DNA of 64,000 nt from contig NW_025408671.1 of the NCBI RefSeq assembly GCF_020360975.1, positions 3,534,001 to 3,598,000 of the forward strand. Direction: 5' to 3'. Source of the stretch: Hirsutella rhossiliensis. Lineage: Eukaryota > Ascomycota > Sordariomycetes > Hypocreales > Ophiocordycipitaceae. The translations under genes and the position numbers were made by a program. The notes under the pieces are model-generated. The model searched no databases, had not been told where the DNA came from, and worked only from the letters and a program-made list of their open reading frames with translations. Shown here piece by piece: positions 1 through 12,096 of the stretch (position 1 is its first letter; every line of letters begins with the position of its first letter).

Positions 1-2
1 TT

Positions 3-2759
3 TTCGGTACCGAAGTGGGACGCAACATGCCGCTCAGCGACGAGGAGCTAGACCTGCTCTTGCCAGGAGAAGATCAGGGCTACAAAGTTCTCGAGTTTCC
101 GCCTGGATTCGTGCAAGCCCGCGCGCCGGCTCACAGGATCATGGCCACGCCAGCTCCCCAGACGGGGTTTATGATGCAAGACCCTGAACAAACCCGGCTG
201 GGCGGCCAACCGATGCCGGCAGAGATCTCGGGCGTCGGTGACTTGCAGTTTCTCAAGCCCGAGGACATGACATACTTTGGAAAGCTCAATGACGGCACCG
301 AGGAGAGTAGCTTGTCGGTGGACGAGCTAAAGGAGAGGAAGATCATGAAGCTGTTGCTCAAGATCAAGAACGGAACCCCGCCTATGCGCAAGACTGCTCT
401 TCGTCAGATTACGGACAATGCGCGGCAATTCGGACCAGGGCCTCTGTTCGCGCAGATCCTCCCTCTGCTCATGGAGAAGACGCTCGAGGAACAGGAACGC
501 CATCTCCTGGTCAAGGTCATTGACCGTATCCTCTACAAACTCGACGATTTGGTGCGCCCCTATGTGCACAAGATCCTCGTCGTCATTGAGCCGCTGCTCA
601 TTGACCAAGACTACTACGCCAGAGTGGAAGGCCGTGAAATCATCTCAAACGTTGCCAAAGCCGCGGGCCTCGCAACCATGATTAGTGTCATGCGGCCGGA
701 CATTGACCATGTGGACGATTACGTGCGGAATACGACGGCGAGGGCATTCTCGGTCGTGGCATCTGCCCTTTCTATTCCCGCAATGCTGCCGTTTCTGAGA
801 GCAGTCTGCCGGAGCAAGAAGTCGTGGCACGCCAGGCACACCGGAGTTAAGATTGTACAGCAGATTGCCATCCTCATGGGATGCGCCGTCTTGCCTCACC
901 TCAAGGGCTTGGTCGACTGCATCGCGCCGAACCTCAGCGACGATCAGACCAAGATCAGAACAGTGACCAGTCTCGCCATAGCTGCGTTGGCTGAGGCGTC
1001 CAACCCCTACGGTATCGAGAGCTTCGACGAGATCCTGAACCCTCTCTGGACCGGTGCGCGCAAGCAGCGAGGCAAGGGACTCGCCGCGTACCTCAAGGCT
1101 GTTGGATACATCATTCCCCTGATGGATGAGGAATATGCCAACTATTACACGACCCAGATCATGGAGATTGTGTTGCGCGAGTTTTCTTCGCCCGACGAAG
1201 AAATGAAAAAGGTCGTGCTCAAGGTGGTTTCTCAGTGCGCCGCTACCAAGGGCGTAAGCAGCGATTATCTCAAGGAGCACGTCCTCGACGAATTTTTCAA
1301 AAACTTTTGGGTGAAGCGGATGGCCCTGGACAAGCGCAACTACAAGCAGGTGGTGGAAACGACGGTTGACGTCGGGCAAAAGGTGGGCGTCGGCGAGATT
1401 CTTAACAGGATCGTCGACAACCTCAAGGACGAAAGCGAAGCCTACCGCAAGATGACGGTAGAAACGACCGAGAAGGTGGTCACAAGCCTGGGAGCTGCCG
1501 ACATCGACAAGCGACTGGAGGAGCTCCTGATGGATGGTATCCTGTACACGTTCCAGGAGCAGAGCGTCGAGGACCTTGTGATTCTCAACGGCTTTGGCTC
1601 CGTGGTCAACGCCCTGGGAGATCGCTGCGTCGACTATCTGCCGCAGATCACGAGCACCATCCTGTGGCGCCTGAACAACAAGTCGCCCACGGTTCGCCAG
1701 CAGGCGGCCGATCTCATTTCCCGGATCGCCATGGTGATGAAGCAGTGTGGCGAGGACGAACTCATGGGCAAACTTGGCGTCGTGCTGTACGAGTATCTGG
1801 GTGAAGAGTACCCCGAGGTGCTGGGCTCGATCCTGGGGGCCCTCCGCTCCATTGTCACCGTCGTGGGCATCGCGCAGATGCAGCCGCCCATCAAGGACCT
1901 TTTGCCTCGCCTGACGCCCATCCTCCGCAACCGCCACGAGAAGGTGCAGGAGAACACGATTGACCTGGTGGGCCGTGTGGCGGACCGCGGCCCGGAGTGT
2001 GTCAATGCTCGCGAGTGGATGCGAATCTGCTTCGAGCTGCTCGACATGCTCAAGGCGCACAAGAAGGGCATCCGACGAGCGGCCAATAACACGTTTGGCT
2101 TCATCGCAAAGGCCATTGGCCCGCAGGACGTACTGGCAACGCTGCTGAGCAACCTCCGGGTGCAAGAACGGCAGTCTCGAGTCAACACGGCCGTGGCGAT
2201 TGGCATCGTGGCCGAGACTTGCGCGCCATTCACCGTCTTGCCCGCGCTGATGAACGAGTATCGCGTGCCGGAGCTCAACGTGCAGAACGGCGTGCTCAAG
2301 GCCCTCTCGTTCCTCTTCGAATACATCGGCGAGATGGGCAAGGACTACGTCTACGCAGTCACACCGCTCCTGGAGGACGCCCTCATCGACCGCGACCAGG
2401 TGCACCGTCAGACAGCGGCGTCGGTGGTCAAGCACATTGCGCTCGGGGTTATAGGGCTGGGGTGTGAGGACGCCATGGTCCATCTGCTCAACCTGCTGTA
2501 CCCCAACCTGTTTGAGACGAGCCCGCACGTCATCGACCGCATCATCGAGGCGATTGAGGCCATCCGTATGGCGGTGGGCCCTGGCGTTGTGCTCAACTAC
2601 GTTTGGGCCGGCCTGTTCCATCCGGCTAGAAAGGTGCGGACACCATACTGGCGACTGTACAACGATGCCTATGTCCAGGGGGCGGATGCCCTGGTGCCAT
2701 ACTACCCCAACCTCAGCGAAAACAGCCTGGACAGGCCGGAGCTGGCCATTGTCCTGTGA
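3..2759 (+). CDS. hsh155: Splicing factor 3B subunit 1 (SF3b155 / Hsh155 / Prp10), 5' end outside window
   Basis: Scaffold of the U2 snRNP SF3b complex; its HEAT-repeat superhelix grips the branch-site helix in the nucleus during prespliceosome assembly. The frame is open from the window edge, so the N-terminal U2AF-binding part is missing. About 915 residues remain, covering the linker (motif PLSDEELD), the [21 protein letters not shown] block and essentially all HEAT repeats to the natural stop. Positions equivalent to human cancer hotspots keep the usual residues: the Arg in VRNTTARAF, the His and Lys in [11 protein letters not shown], and the Lys in DDQTKIRT. The last residues end LAIVL, like the family. 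No intron is seen in this part. Alignment with the animal protein, as remembered, runs end to end, so the identification is secure; only the start is unknown. Confidence 0.97.
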   Translation, partial: FGTEVGRNMPLSDEELDLLLPGEDQGYKVLEFPPGFVQARAPAHRIMATPAPQTGFMMQDPEQTRLGGQPMPAEISGVGDLQFLKPEDMTYFGKLNDGTEESSLSVDELKERKIMKLLLKIKNGTPPMRKTALRQITDNARQFGPGPLFAQILPLLMEKTLEEQERHLLVKVIDRILYKLDDLVRPYVHKILVVIEPLLIDQDYYARVEGREIISNVAKAAGLATMISVMRPDIDHVDDYVRNTTARAFSVVASALSIPAMLPFLRAVCRSKKSWHARHTGVKIVQQIAILMGCAVLPHLKGLVDCIAPNLSDDQTKIRTVTSLAIAALAEASNPYGIESFDEILNPLWTGARKQRGKGLAAYLKAVGYIIPLMDEEYANYYTTQIMEIVLREFSSPDEEMKKVVLKVVSQCAATKGVSSDYLKEHVLDEFFKNFWVKRMALDKRNYKQVVETTVDVGQKVGVGEILNRIVDNLKDESEAYRKMTVETTEKVVTSLGAADIDKRLEELLMDGILYTFQEQSVEDLVILNGFGSVVNALGDRCVDYLPQITSTILWRLNNKSPTVRQQAADLISRIAMVMKQCGEDELMGKLGVVLYEYLGEEYPEVLGSILGALRSIVTVVGIAQMQPPIKDLLPRLTPILRNRHEKVQENTIDLVGRVADRGPECVNAREWMRICFELLDMLKAHKKGIRRAANNTFGFIAKAIGPQDVLATLLSNLRVQERQSRVNTAVAIGIVAETCAPFTVLPALMNEYRVPELNVQNGVLKALSFLFEYIGEMGKDYVYAVTPLLEDALIDRDQVHRQTAASVVKHIALGVIGLGCEDAMVHLLNLLYPNLFETSPHVIDRIIEAIEAIRMAVGPGVVLNYVWAGLFHPARKVRTPYWRLYNDAYVQGADALVPYYPNLSENSLDRPELAIVL

Positions 2760-3790
2760 GGAAAGGGGAACACAGGAGAACAGGGGCTGGGGAGCAGTCA
2801 ACGTGAGTCGCTTAGGATAGGGGCAGAGATTTTGTTCAAGATGCCGTAAGTGAGCAGAAGGTGGAAAGCATTCGAAACGGGCGTTATTGACCGGTAACTG
2901 GCAGACAACGGCGACGGACACGATTGCCGGGGCACTTTGCTGCGCCAGCCCGTCGGACGGGGGGCAGGCATCGCTCGTCTTGGGCAGGGCGGCAGCTTTG
3001 GGGTCTCGACGAGGGAGCAGGTAACTAATTTTTCGCGCGTGGTGTCGAAGGGGGTTGATTCGAGTCTGGCAGCAAGCAGGCAGCCATCGGTCAGTGCAGT
3101 CCTAGGTATCGAGACAATTGAGAGACAGGCACATTGACGCGCCATGCCTCGACCCCTGGTGGCAGGCGGGTGAAGAAAAACACGCCCCTTGTCTTTGGCC
3201 ACAGCTACGAAAGTAAATGCCGCTTTCTTAGCAACAACGGTCGCAAAAGCCAATAGAAAGGCTTTACATGACATGACAGACTGGCTCTTAACCTTCTGCC
3301 AAAAAAAAAATCGCATTTCTTAGAGCAAAGGGGGCGATGCATTTCGCTGGAAGCAGGCTCTACACTCCGTAGCGGGTGGGAGATTCGGCGTGAAAGGGGC
3401 GTGATTTTTCCCCCACCCGCATGCGTGGTTGTGCAGTGAGACGGGTGACGTCGGTGGGTTCCGGGCCATGGAGGAGAGGGAGCGCGTGCAGAGTTGCGGC
3501 GCCCTCCGTCTGCTGCTGCCTTTATACCCTATCCCTCGTCGTCGTCGTCCCTCTGAGGGCGTGGTCGTAACTCGGTAGCCGCTTCACCCCACGTGTCCAC
3601 GAACATGGAAAAGACCCATGGGTCCACGAACATGGAGAAGATGGAGACAGTAAACACTAAACAGCAGAACACGCAGAGAAAACGGGGTGCAGTACTTCGT
3701 AGGCGCTGGCACTGTAGGCCGCCAGCCCGCCCCTTGGCCTCACCGTCTCCCGTCGGCGCTCCGCTGCCCCCTGGCCGAACAATCTGCGCT

Positions 3791-3811
3791 CACCACCACC
3801 ACCACCACCAC
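3791..3811. repeat. CAC trinucleotide microsatellite
   Basis: Seven tandem CAC triplets in the long intergenic region; no gene context. Confidence 0.9.
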
Positions 3812-6800
3812 GTCCACGCACTCATCATTCAATCACGCACACCCCATGTTCACACTCATCACCCATCACTAACTCACACCTACTACGTCATCTCAAGACA
3901 TTCCCGCAAGGCACATGCGCACCCCCCTCTCGCGTCTCATGTGTCTGACAGACCTGTCTTGCCCTCGACGTCTTTGCTGGGCCCAGATGTCTCACTCGTT
4001 CTTTTTCTCTCTCGTTTTGCTGTACAGAGTATTTATCCCACTTTACGGATACTTATCCATACTCTACGGAAGCACCGCGCCAACACCGGTCCTTTTCCTT
4101 CTTCTCTCCTTGGCATGGTAGCTTAAAAGGTGTTGTTCGGCGGGACATGCGGACGCCACGCCCGCCCAGGTATCGCGTCCGCTTTCGAGGAGCTAAGCCA
4201 GCCTCCTGTCCGCCACGGTGCTTCGGCTTCCTACCGCCTTCAACGCTCGTTGCCAAGTATTTCGTAGTTCCTTGTTGTCCATTCCCAATGACGAGGCCAG
4301 CTGCGCGCCAGGGACGGGGTTGACCGAGCGTATCTGTACGGATGGCTGCCGTAGAGGCAATTATTCAGACGTTGCCCGTACTCCGTACCCTAAAGCAGAT
4401 TAACATCTGGCCACCAACGGTCAGACATCCGTACAGGCAGGTGGTGTGGATTGGATGGTAATAAGCTTTCTGCGCAACGGTGCCCATGGCGCGCCGTAGC
4501 TTCCGTCATGGTTAGGAGCCCAGAGAGCCCTGCACCGTGATGCTCTCTCCTCCTGTAAAACCTTTATTCGACGCCATGGCCAGTCAACCCTTCCATGCCC
4601 TCGTGACAAGTGACAGCGCATTAGCATTCCACGGGTCGGTGCAGGGGGATAAGCAGCTCGGTAGGGCTTGCAGGGGGGAAGATAGGGGACCAAGGCGTAT
4701 AAGAGATGGCGAGTTCGTTCCGAGGGCCCCCGTCTTGCACCTTGCTAGCGACCGGCGACGACGGGCCCTCGGGCGGCTGACAACAACGCGACCGCCTCGT
4801 GTCTCGGCGGCTCTGCGGTTAGATTCCACCAGCGCTTTTCCACTTCCCCTGCCCCTGCTTTTATTACTTTTTCCTCATCCATGGCCAATGGCTGTATCCG
4901 TATGCTTAGTGAAGAAACCGAAGGTTGAATTACCGGCGACGCCCGCACTTGAGCTTCTTGCCTGCTGTCGGGGTGAGCCCTGTACTCCGGACAAGACTGA
5001 AGGGAGTACGGATACCATCTGGGTGCGACACTCGTGCATACCCACAAAGTACCTACCCATGGGACCTGTGGCAGGGGTTTACGGAATTTCTCCGAGACAC
5101 AAGGCGTCGGTGGAGTCAAGGGAGACAAGACCTGGCTTTGTGGAGCGACTAGCCAAGCCATTTTGCTCCCCGCCCCGACGGGAGATCCGCAAGATCTGGC
5201 AGCCGTCAGAGAGGACAAACGCAGGTCTGCTTGGCCTTGTTTCGTTTGCAATTGGGGCCGCACACGGACGCTAGACCGTCTCGACCGTTCTGCTTTTAGG
5301 CACCAGGTATTGCGTCCCTGAGCAGCCATGCCATGTAAAACAGGCAGCTTCTTTCCTGAGGCCCTTGCTGCGCTAGGTCAGGATGGCGGCGGCAGTGTCG
5401 TGCACAAATGCGGAGTATCACTCCGTGGGGTACGAGATACGACAAGTCTGCACATTCGGCGAGTTGTGCCAGCCGGCAAGCCACGCGCCCAGAGTTTCCC
5501 ATGACTGATTGGAAGGCGTGGCGCCAAATCTCACGCCAGTCAAACACAACGTGCGCCGACGTCGTACAGAAGGCGGCAGGCAACCGGCCTCTGGCTCCAT
5601 GTGCCGAGGCTGAGCGGGCAGGCAGCCTGACTTGGATGCCGTAACCCAGCACCGCGGAGATGGGATCTGGATAAACTTGGCCGATGTTTGATCGTCCTGG
5701 AGAGCATGGCCGCTGTCGATCTGCCTAGCACGTGCCGTCTTGGAATCCCGGCTTCTGGAGGCACTGCGTATTGTGTTGTGCATGCACCTCGACAACGTTG
5801 CTGGATCAGGGGGCTTATTCCACCAGAGCAATTGCTCTTGGGGTTCAGCCGCAGGGCGGTCTCCCTGAATGAGTGCCTTTCCCGCGTCTGCGCTGTGCAA
5901 TGCGAAACCCAGAGTCTCGACACGAGGGGAACTGCAGGGCTCGACTTGGGCCCGCGGTCATCAAACTCGAGACGAAGACGACGTCTCGGTTCTGAGCACC
6001 GACCAACTTGATCAAACCACTGTCTGCTTCCTCTGGTATCGGTCGAGACCGTTTTAATAAAGGGGAGACGGGGCAAAAAAAGGAAGAAACAAGCCGCGTG
6101 GAACAAGGGTGCGGAGCTGCATATCTGCGCCGATACAGCGTCGAGACGTGATGCGGACTCGTCGACGTCGACTGGAAACTCGGGACGGGGCGAAGAGCCA
6201 AGGTAAGCAGTGGCTGCCCCGGGATGGTAGACCGAAGTGCCGACTCCACCCAAGCCATGTTCGGCTGATTGCCTCGATGCAACAGCCTCCCAACTGCCGG
6301 CGATCGGCCAAGGGCCCTGGTTGATTTCATCTGGAGGCGATGGAGCCTTGAAAGCACTCGCACCGTCCAGGTGTTGATTCACGTTGCGCAGAGTCGAAGA
6401 GGAAAACGAAGACTGCAGAGGTCGCTGGCTCCAGGTCAGCACGACTGCATGCAACATTGCGCAGCTCAACGGACTGCACACGAGCGCGGCGTTTGCTGGC
6501 GTGCGGATGAGAGAGAGCGGGAGACGAGGAGACGCGATGGGAAGAATTTTTGGGTTGGTCGCGGCTGGAGGCGGCAGTCCCGAGCGCCGGCCGCCAACAA
6601 GACGCCCAGTACTTAAAAGTACTGAAGGCTCGGGTTTGGTATTTCTTGCCGCATCTCTAGTGGAAGGGTTCTCTCGGGAAAGGTAGTGTACTTGTGTGAA
6701 TACTTAGGGTCGTCCCGAAATCTCGGAGGCACGACTTGCCGGCCGAAGCTTCACCAATTAGGGCAAGGGATTATGAGCTAGCGCGTTTCACGCGTCCCAA

Positions 6801-7692
6801 TCTGGCCTTTGCTTGTATCCAAGTCACCTGCTGTACAGTATACAGGAAGATACCTACCTTAGTTGGCTGGCTCTGTTGTTGGCCATCGTCCTAGGTATCT
6901 TTTCATCTTTTCTCGACTTTGCCAACACGGCACCACGACACTGTGCTGTGCATCCCGAGGCACAAGCATGTCCACGGGGAATAACTGCACAGATTCCATG
7001 CCGTGCCACTCAGATGTGCATGATGAGGCGCATCCAACCTTGCCTCCTTTATGTGGATTTCGCAACATACTTTTGCAATCCGAGGTTCTGGGTACAACGG
7101 CGGCGCCCCACGTGGGGGGCCGAAGCGCCACCCTGCGCCCCCACGCTACCCGCACGAGAGCCCCAGCGTTCGTGTCTGCTGCCCCGCTACCTAGGGCAAA
7201 GTACCCGCAAGTACTTTGTACATCCATCAAGACCTCAGTTTGCGTCCTCCATCTTTTGCTGCACTAATTACTCCGTACTGGAGAATCATCCATGGATTAC
7301 GCGCCGCGTTAAAGATGCCATCGTGACGATGTTGCAGCTTCCCTGAAAGAAGGCCTGTACAGTCCCCGGAGACCCTTTTAAAGACGAGAGACCGTACCCA
7401 TCTAAAGGTGGTGGGTGGGTGGCTAGAGCTGCGCCATTCGGGTCGCCAAGCTGAGAGGACGCCTGTCTCTTTTCCACCATTGGTGCCCTGGATCAAAGCC
7501 GGCAGGCAGAATGGCTGACTGTGATGTTCTCCGGCAGAAAGAATGAAGCTTTGAACTTGACAGTAGCAGGTCGGTGCGGACGGGCTATACCCACCAGTAT
7601 TCGCATCTTTACAGGAGAAAGGGCTTCCGACTTCACCCCTACTCTATTGGAGGTTGCCTCATCCTGCCCACACACAGGTCTAGCCCTTTACA

Positions 7693-7800
7693 CCCTCCAG
7701 TAGACCCTCCAGGAGACCCTCCAGTAGACCCTCCAGGAGACCCTCCAGTAGACCCTCCAGGAGACCCTCCAGTAGACCCTCCAGGAGACCCTCCAGTAGA
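7693..7800. repeat. Minisatellite of nine 12-bp units
   Basis: Nine head-to-tail 12-bp units alternate strictly between CCCTCCAGTAGA and CCCTCCAGGAGA, that is 4.5 copies of a 24-bp higher-order unit. Units are virtually identical, which points to recent expansion. The unit length is a multiple of three, so frames crossing it stay open: plus-strand Pro-Pro-Val-Asp / Pro-Pro-Gly-Asp repeats and minus-strand Gly-Gly-Ser repeats. No longer gene supports translation. Confidence 0.95.
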
Positions 7801-8668
7801 GATGAGGTGCGGCACACAGCTTGTCTGCGGCGCACTAGCTTGCATCTTGTCCCTCTGGCAGCGTCCTTAACGCCGACACCAGTCGGCATGGGAAGGTCGA
7901 GCAAATGGGTGCACCGCCCTGGGCTACGCTACAGCACTCGCATACCTTGCTTTTCATCCACTTGTCGTCAACAGGCTGGCCAAGGGATGCTCCCTCCAAT
8001 ATGCGGTTTACAAGGGAAAATACGCCTCCGGATGTTGAACCCCGCCTTTTCGGCTCGTCGAAAGGGGAATCGCCATCTGCCGTGAGCCGCCCTCTCCTCC
8101 AGACCCCTGGGCCGAGACTGGCGGCAACTACGTCAGAGGAGCCGGCACGTCGCCGACGCGGTGAGGGAATCTGGGCCGCATGTTAGTCGCAGCGCCCCTG
8201 TGCATGTCTTTGTCATGATGGGCGGCTGTTCACTTGGTAATATAAATCACCAATCAAGTCGCCTTGGTCTGTCCACACACCCTCTGCTCCTCCACCGTCT
8301 TTCTTCTCCTTCCTTCTTCTCCCTGGGGCCCAAGGCATTTCTTTGGTCCCGTCTGATGTCGTGTCTCATTCGCCGTTCTCTAGGCGCTCGCCCACCTACT
8401 ACTGTACAAACGGTACAGCCCTGAGCCCCTTCTCCGGGCAGGCAAAGCAGGGACCTTTTCGTGGGAGGTGTTTGGTTCGGCGGCTCCGTGGATACCTACG
8501 GTCAGTGGTATAGCGTGCTTGACCCCGCCTCACTCAGGGTGCGGCGCGGAGACGACTTTACAGTGTTCGCTCCACCCGCCCTCACCGTCTTATCGCCTGT
8601 GCTAGCGGAGCTCGCTCTTGCCGCCGGCTGAGTCCTGCGTCTACAGGGAGATTGAAAGCCCTTGCACT

Positions 8669-8746
8669 GCACCGTACATGCACCGTACATGCACCGTACA
8701 TGCACCGTACCGTCCTGCGCTGCGCTGCGCTGCGCTGCGCTGCACC
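8669..8746. repeat. Two adjoining tandem repeats (11-bp GCACCGTACAT and 5-bp CTGCG)
   Basis: Three and a half copies of an 11-bp unit GCACCGTACAT run directly into about five and a half copies of a 5-bp unit CTGCG. Another CCGTAC follows just downstream. This is a compound microsatellite in non-coding DNA. Confidence 0.9.
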
Positions 8747-9099
8747 GGACCGTACTTATTGCAGGCCGGTTAGGGAAGAAGAAAGAAGCAAGAAAAGAAA
8801 GCAGAATGGCAGCCCCAGGGACCAGCTGGGCCTGCTTTACGTCAGGGCTGCGCGAAGCCGGGGCTGGGTGGCACAAAGCAACGCCCTGCTGCATCCACCC
8901 CCCCTCCTTGGTTGCTCGTCCCGCCGGCTTACCTAAACGTGCTCCTGGACGAACTGCATGCAATTACAGAGTGTTTCCAGCTGCACGGACAGTGGGGCAG
9001 TTGAATAAGCGGCATATAAGCATGTCTGCTGGCATGTAGCCAAGGGACGTGCTCGTGTAGACGACTGTTGGCAATCTCGTATTGTACAGAGATGAAGCA

Positions 9100-9126
9100 G
9101 AAGAAGAAGAAGAAGAAGAAAAAGAA
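9100..9126. repeat. GAA trinucleotide microsatellite
   Basis: Purine-only run of AGA/GAA triplets, nine units with one imperfection near the end. Confidence 0.85.
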
Positions 9127-10359
9127 GTGCAAGTGGGAGAAAAGGGCCGACAGTGTTGTTGGGGGGAGCCAACGGGGACGGGAAGCGGTTTGAAACTGGT
9201 CTCTCGTACCTACCACCCACGACTTTCTTGCCCGGCCGGGGGCTGGTAGAATTCCAGGCTTGTTGACGACAGAACTTTTGCGAGACGTGGAGAAATGACG
9301 CTCAGTCTCTCCCCACACGCCCTTTGCAATGGAAGTTGTGTCCAAGGTGCAGTTTGACCTATTGTAAGTTATTGCTTTAGAGGAAAGAGGAGGAGACAAG
9401 TTGGATACATGACGTCGGATATAGTAGTTGGACGCAGGCGTGGGAGAGGAACAAGGTCGACTCTTCCGGGGCGTGATCCAACACGCACAGTGCAGGCGAA
9501 GAACAGTGCCATGTCTGTGAGTCTCTCTGGTGCGAGTCCCTGCATGATGCCGTCTCACACTGTATAAGTAGCCAGCAGTCCCAGCTGCCCGGCTTAACGC
9601 CCCCCCTACTGTCGAGCCCCGTACCATGGTAGGCCCTTTTTCTCTACTGCTCCCCGGCTTTGTGGCGCTGAAGTCGCGTGTACCGTCTATACAGTGATCT
9701 GCACTGTATCTGTACCCGGTACATTGGGCCCTTTCAACGTGCATGTCCCCGCCGTCGTGGCTCTGCCACACCGACTTTGGTACTGCCGAGACGATTACTG
9801 TGCCGTACCGTGTTAGGCACTGTAGTGCTCGGTGCTTAGTGCCCAGTGTCATGCCCAGTGTCATGCCGAGTGCTGATGCAGTGCCTGTGCAGTACCTCCC
9901 CCCCCCCCCCTCTAATAAAGTATCCTCCACACACAACATGCACTCGCAGACACGCCGTCTGCAAGCCGTGGCGCAACGTCGCCTGACGCCGACAACGAGA
10001 ATTTACGCATCAAATCCACGAGTGTTTGCTGCATTGATTTGTCTCGTCCGTCGCCGTCCAGAGGGCTCGCCCTGCCTACGGGAGACGTCATCGGAGCTGT
10101 GTAAACGGCCCGTTGTGGCCCTACCGAAATAGAAACACGATGCATTTCAGTGCGCGCGAAACATTTTGCTCGCCGGGGACCTCGTCGAGCTGGACATGGA
10201 GGTATGCGCCTGCCTCCACGGTGACAGAGATTGGCAAACACTCCGTTACTTGCATGTGCATGCTTGGTACATGTCTCTCCCTCCCCACCTCGCTGCATCC
10301 ACGGACCGGGGCAGCTCTCCACAGGCGCCTCCCCATCTCGACGCACGCCCCTCCCGACC

Positions 10360-10434
10360 GCGTCTCGTCTCCACCCTCACCTCCTCCTCCCCCAACATCA
10401 CATCCCTCTCCCCTCTCCCCTCTCCCCACCCCTT
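10360..10434 (+). promoter_or_regulatory. CT-rich tract upstream of flbC
   Basis: About 75 nt almost purely pyrimidine on the plus strand with repeated CCCCTCT units, about 410 bp before the flbC start codon. Pyrimidine tracts of this kind commonly precede transcription starts in filamentous fungi. The assignment to flbC is by position only. Confidence 0.4.
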
Positions 10435-10841
10435 GCTACCGAGCTACGCTACCTCATCGCCGCAACCCTGCCGCCCCGGCCATTGTCAAAGGAACATCGG
10501 TCTGCCGATCACCTAGACCAGAGTCGTCACACACCCTAATAAGCTGCCTGGCCGCTTGCCTCGGACGGGACTGACGCACGTCAATTCACACACTCTTAAG
10601 ACTTCGCTGATCCCACCTTGGCCCTCCGTCTCCATGTCCAGCTCGTCTCTGATGATCTGAACTGAGTTGCCGACTTGGCTTTTCATCTAGTCGGGATCCC
10701 GCATCTGATCAACAATCCTTTTCCCGCCTTTGCCCCTCGCGTCGCACGACTCTTTCCATCTCCAACACCTCTCCCGCTGCCAAGCCGCGCATGCCCTGAA
10801 CATCCTCGCCTCTCCACCACGGCAATCCCTCGCTCGCCGAC

Positions 10842-12096
10842 ATGACCATGACTCTACCAACCTCACAGCAGCAGCGCTTCGGTCCCTCGTTGAACTTCGA
10901 CTATGCCGCCCATGCGCAACCGCCAGCCTTCTCCAATCCCTGGTCCTCGTCCTCCTCGCCTCCCCAGTCGGGCACCACCGCCGGAGCTCCCCTCTACGTC
11001 AACGGCCAGCAGCAACCCGCCGTCGCCCACCACATGATGGCGCCTAAGCCTCAGCAGCACGCCCGAGCCAGCACGAGCAGCGCCTCTTCAATGGCCTCGT
11101 TTGCCTCACTGCCCGTCGCCACCACGTCCGCAGGTGAGCCCGATCCGCCCACCATGCACTTTGGAAGCGCTCACGCTAATCTTGACCGATAGACATGTTG
11201 GCCATGAGTCGCTTGCACTCCACTTCGGCGGCCTACGGCGATCCAACATATACCGCTTCCGCCTCGCCCGTCAGCGGCCACTTCGCCCCGACGTCCGCCC
11301 CGCCCTACGAAGCCCTGGGCTATGCGCCGGCCCCATCCCGGCAGTCGACCTTTGCCATGAGCCCGGAGACTGAGAGGCGCTTTTCACAGCAACAGTCAGT
11401 CCCGTGATCCTGACTTTTGCCTGGCGCCCCGAATCATGCGTGCTGACTGCCCACAGGAGCATGCAGGCCCAGGCCGATGAACGGAGAAGTTTTGCCGATG
11501 CGCTTGACGCCAGCCATGGCATGCTCGCTATGAGCCAAGAGACGCCCCGAAACATCTACGGACCTCGCAGCAACCGCTCCTCGGTTGACTCGTACGGCTT
11601 CCCGTCGACGCATTCCACGAGTTCGTCCATCTCTTCCAACGGCAACTTCAGCTCCTACTACGGCGATTCAGTCTCGGACTACTCGACTGCTGGCTCCGAC
11701 ATCGAGTCGGTCAACTCGAGGATGCTGCCCCGGCCGCAAGGTTTGATGGGCTCGCAAATCCCCCCGGCACCACAGTCGATGATGGGCCAGTTCAGCTCCA
11801 AGGAGTCTTCGAGCACCCAGAAGAAGCACAAATGCAAGGTATGCGACAAGCGGTTCACTCGCCCGAGTTCGCTTCAAACACACATGTACAGCCATACTGG
11901 AGAAAAGCGTGAGTCTTGCTCTTCCGCCGCAACAAGGCTTGTGGAGACCCACGGTTAACCAGACACAGCGTTTGCTTGTGAGGTTGAGGGTTGCGGACGT
12001 CATTTCTCGGTCGTGTCGAACCTCCGGCGGCATCGAAAGGTGCATCGAGGCGATGCCCGGTCTGAAGCCGGGTCAGAGGATCACCATTCGGATTAG
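10842..12096 (+). CDS. flbC: C2H2 zinc-finger conidiation transcription factor FlbC
   Basis: Nuclear activator of asexual development, upstream of brlA in aspergilli. Four exons fit perfectly: 10842-11133, 11193-11394, 11457-11908 and 11969-12096. Introns of 59, 62 and 60 nt have GTGAGC, GTCAGT and GTGAGT donors, all ending AG. The product is 357 residues, matching the roughly 350-residue family. The N-terminal 270 residues are Ser/Gln/Pro-rich and disordered. Two C2H2 fingers lie at the C-terminus: KCKVCDKRFTRPSSLQTHMYSH, joined by TGEKP to CEVEGCGRHFSVVSNLRRHRKVH. The third intron cuts inside the TGEKP linker codon for Pro. The finger pair is the FlbC signature; an Azf1-like factor is the alternative. 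The ATG is the first in frame after the CT-rich leader. Confidence 0.85.

Larger units (their letters stand above)
2760..10841. other. 8.1 kb gene-poor interval between SF3b155 and flbC
   Basis: No reading frame here looks like a known protein. The longer frames (for example minus 5540-6481 and minus 8929-9939) have low-complexity Ser/Arg/Pro composition, sit in GC-rich DNA and lack splice-consistent extensions. The stretch holds several simple and tandem repeats (listed separately) and ends in a CT-rich tract that looks like the flbC core promoter. Fungal developmental regulators often have long promoters and leaders, so much of this DNA may be regulatory, but that is inference. Non-coding RNAs cannot be excluded. 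Confidence 0.5.

Noticed and set aside
645..2921. 758-codon minus-strand frame
   Set aside because: Exact antisense shadow of SF3b155; composition follows codon bias of the real gene and shows no family motifs.
5540..6481. 313-codon minus-strand frame
   Set aside because: Overlaps other equally open frames; Cys/Arg/Ser-rich with no recognisable domain.
7693..7800. CRISPR-like array
   Set aside because: Units are contiguous with no spacers; this is a minisatellite in a eukaryote.
8495..8570. tRNA-like A box (GGTCAGTGGTATAGCG)
   Set aside because: No B box (GGTTCGA-type) follows at the right distance and no cloverleaf could be drawn.
8929..9939. 336-codon minus-strand frame
   Set aside because: Runs through a trinucleotide repeat (poly-Phe) and lacks any family feature.
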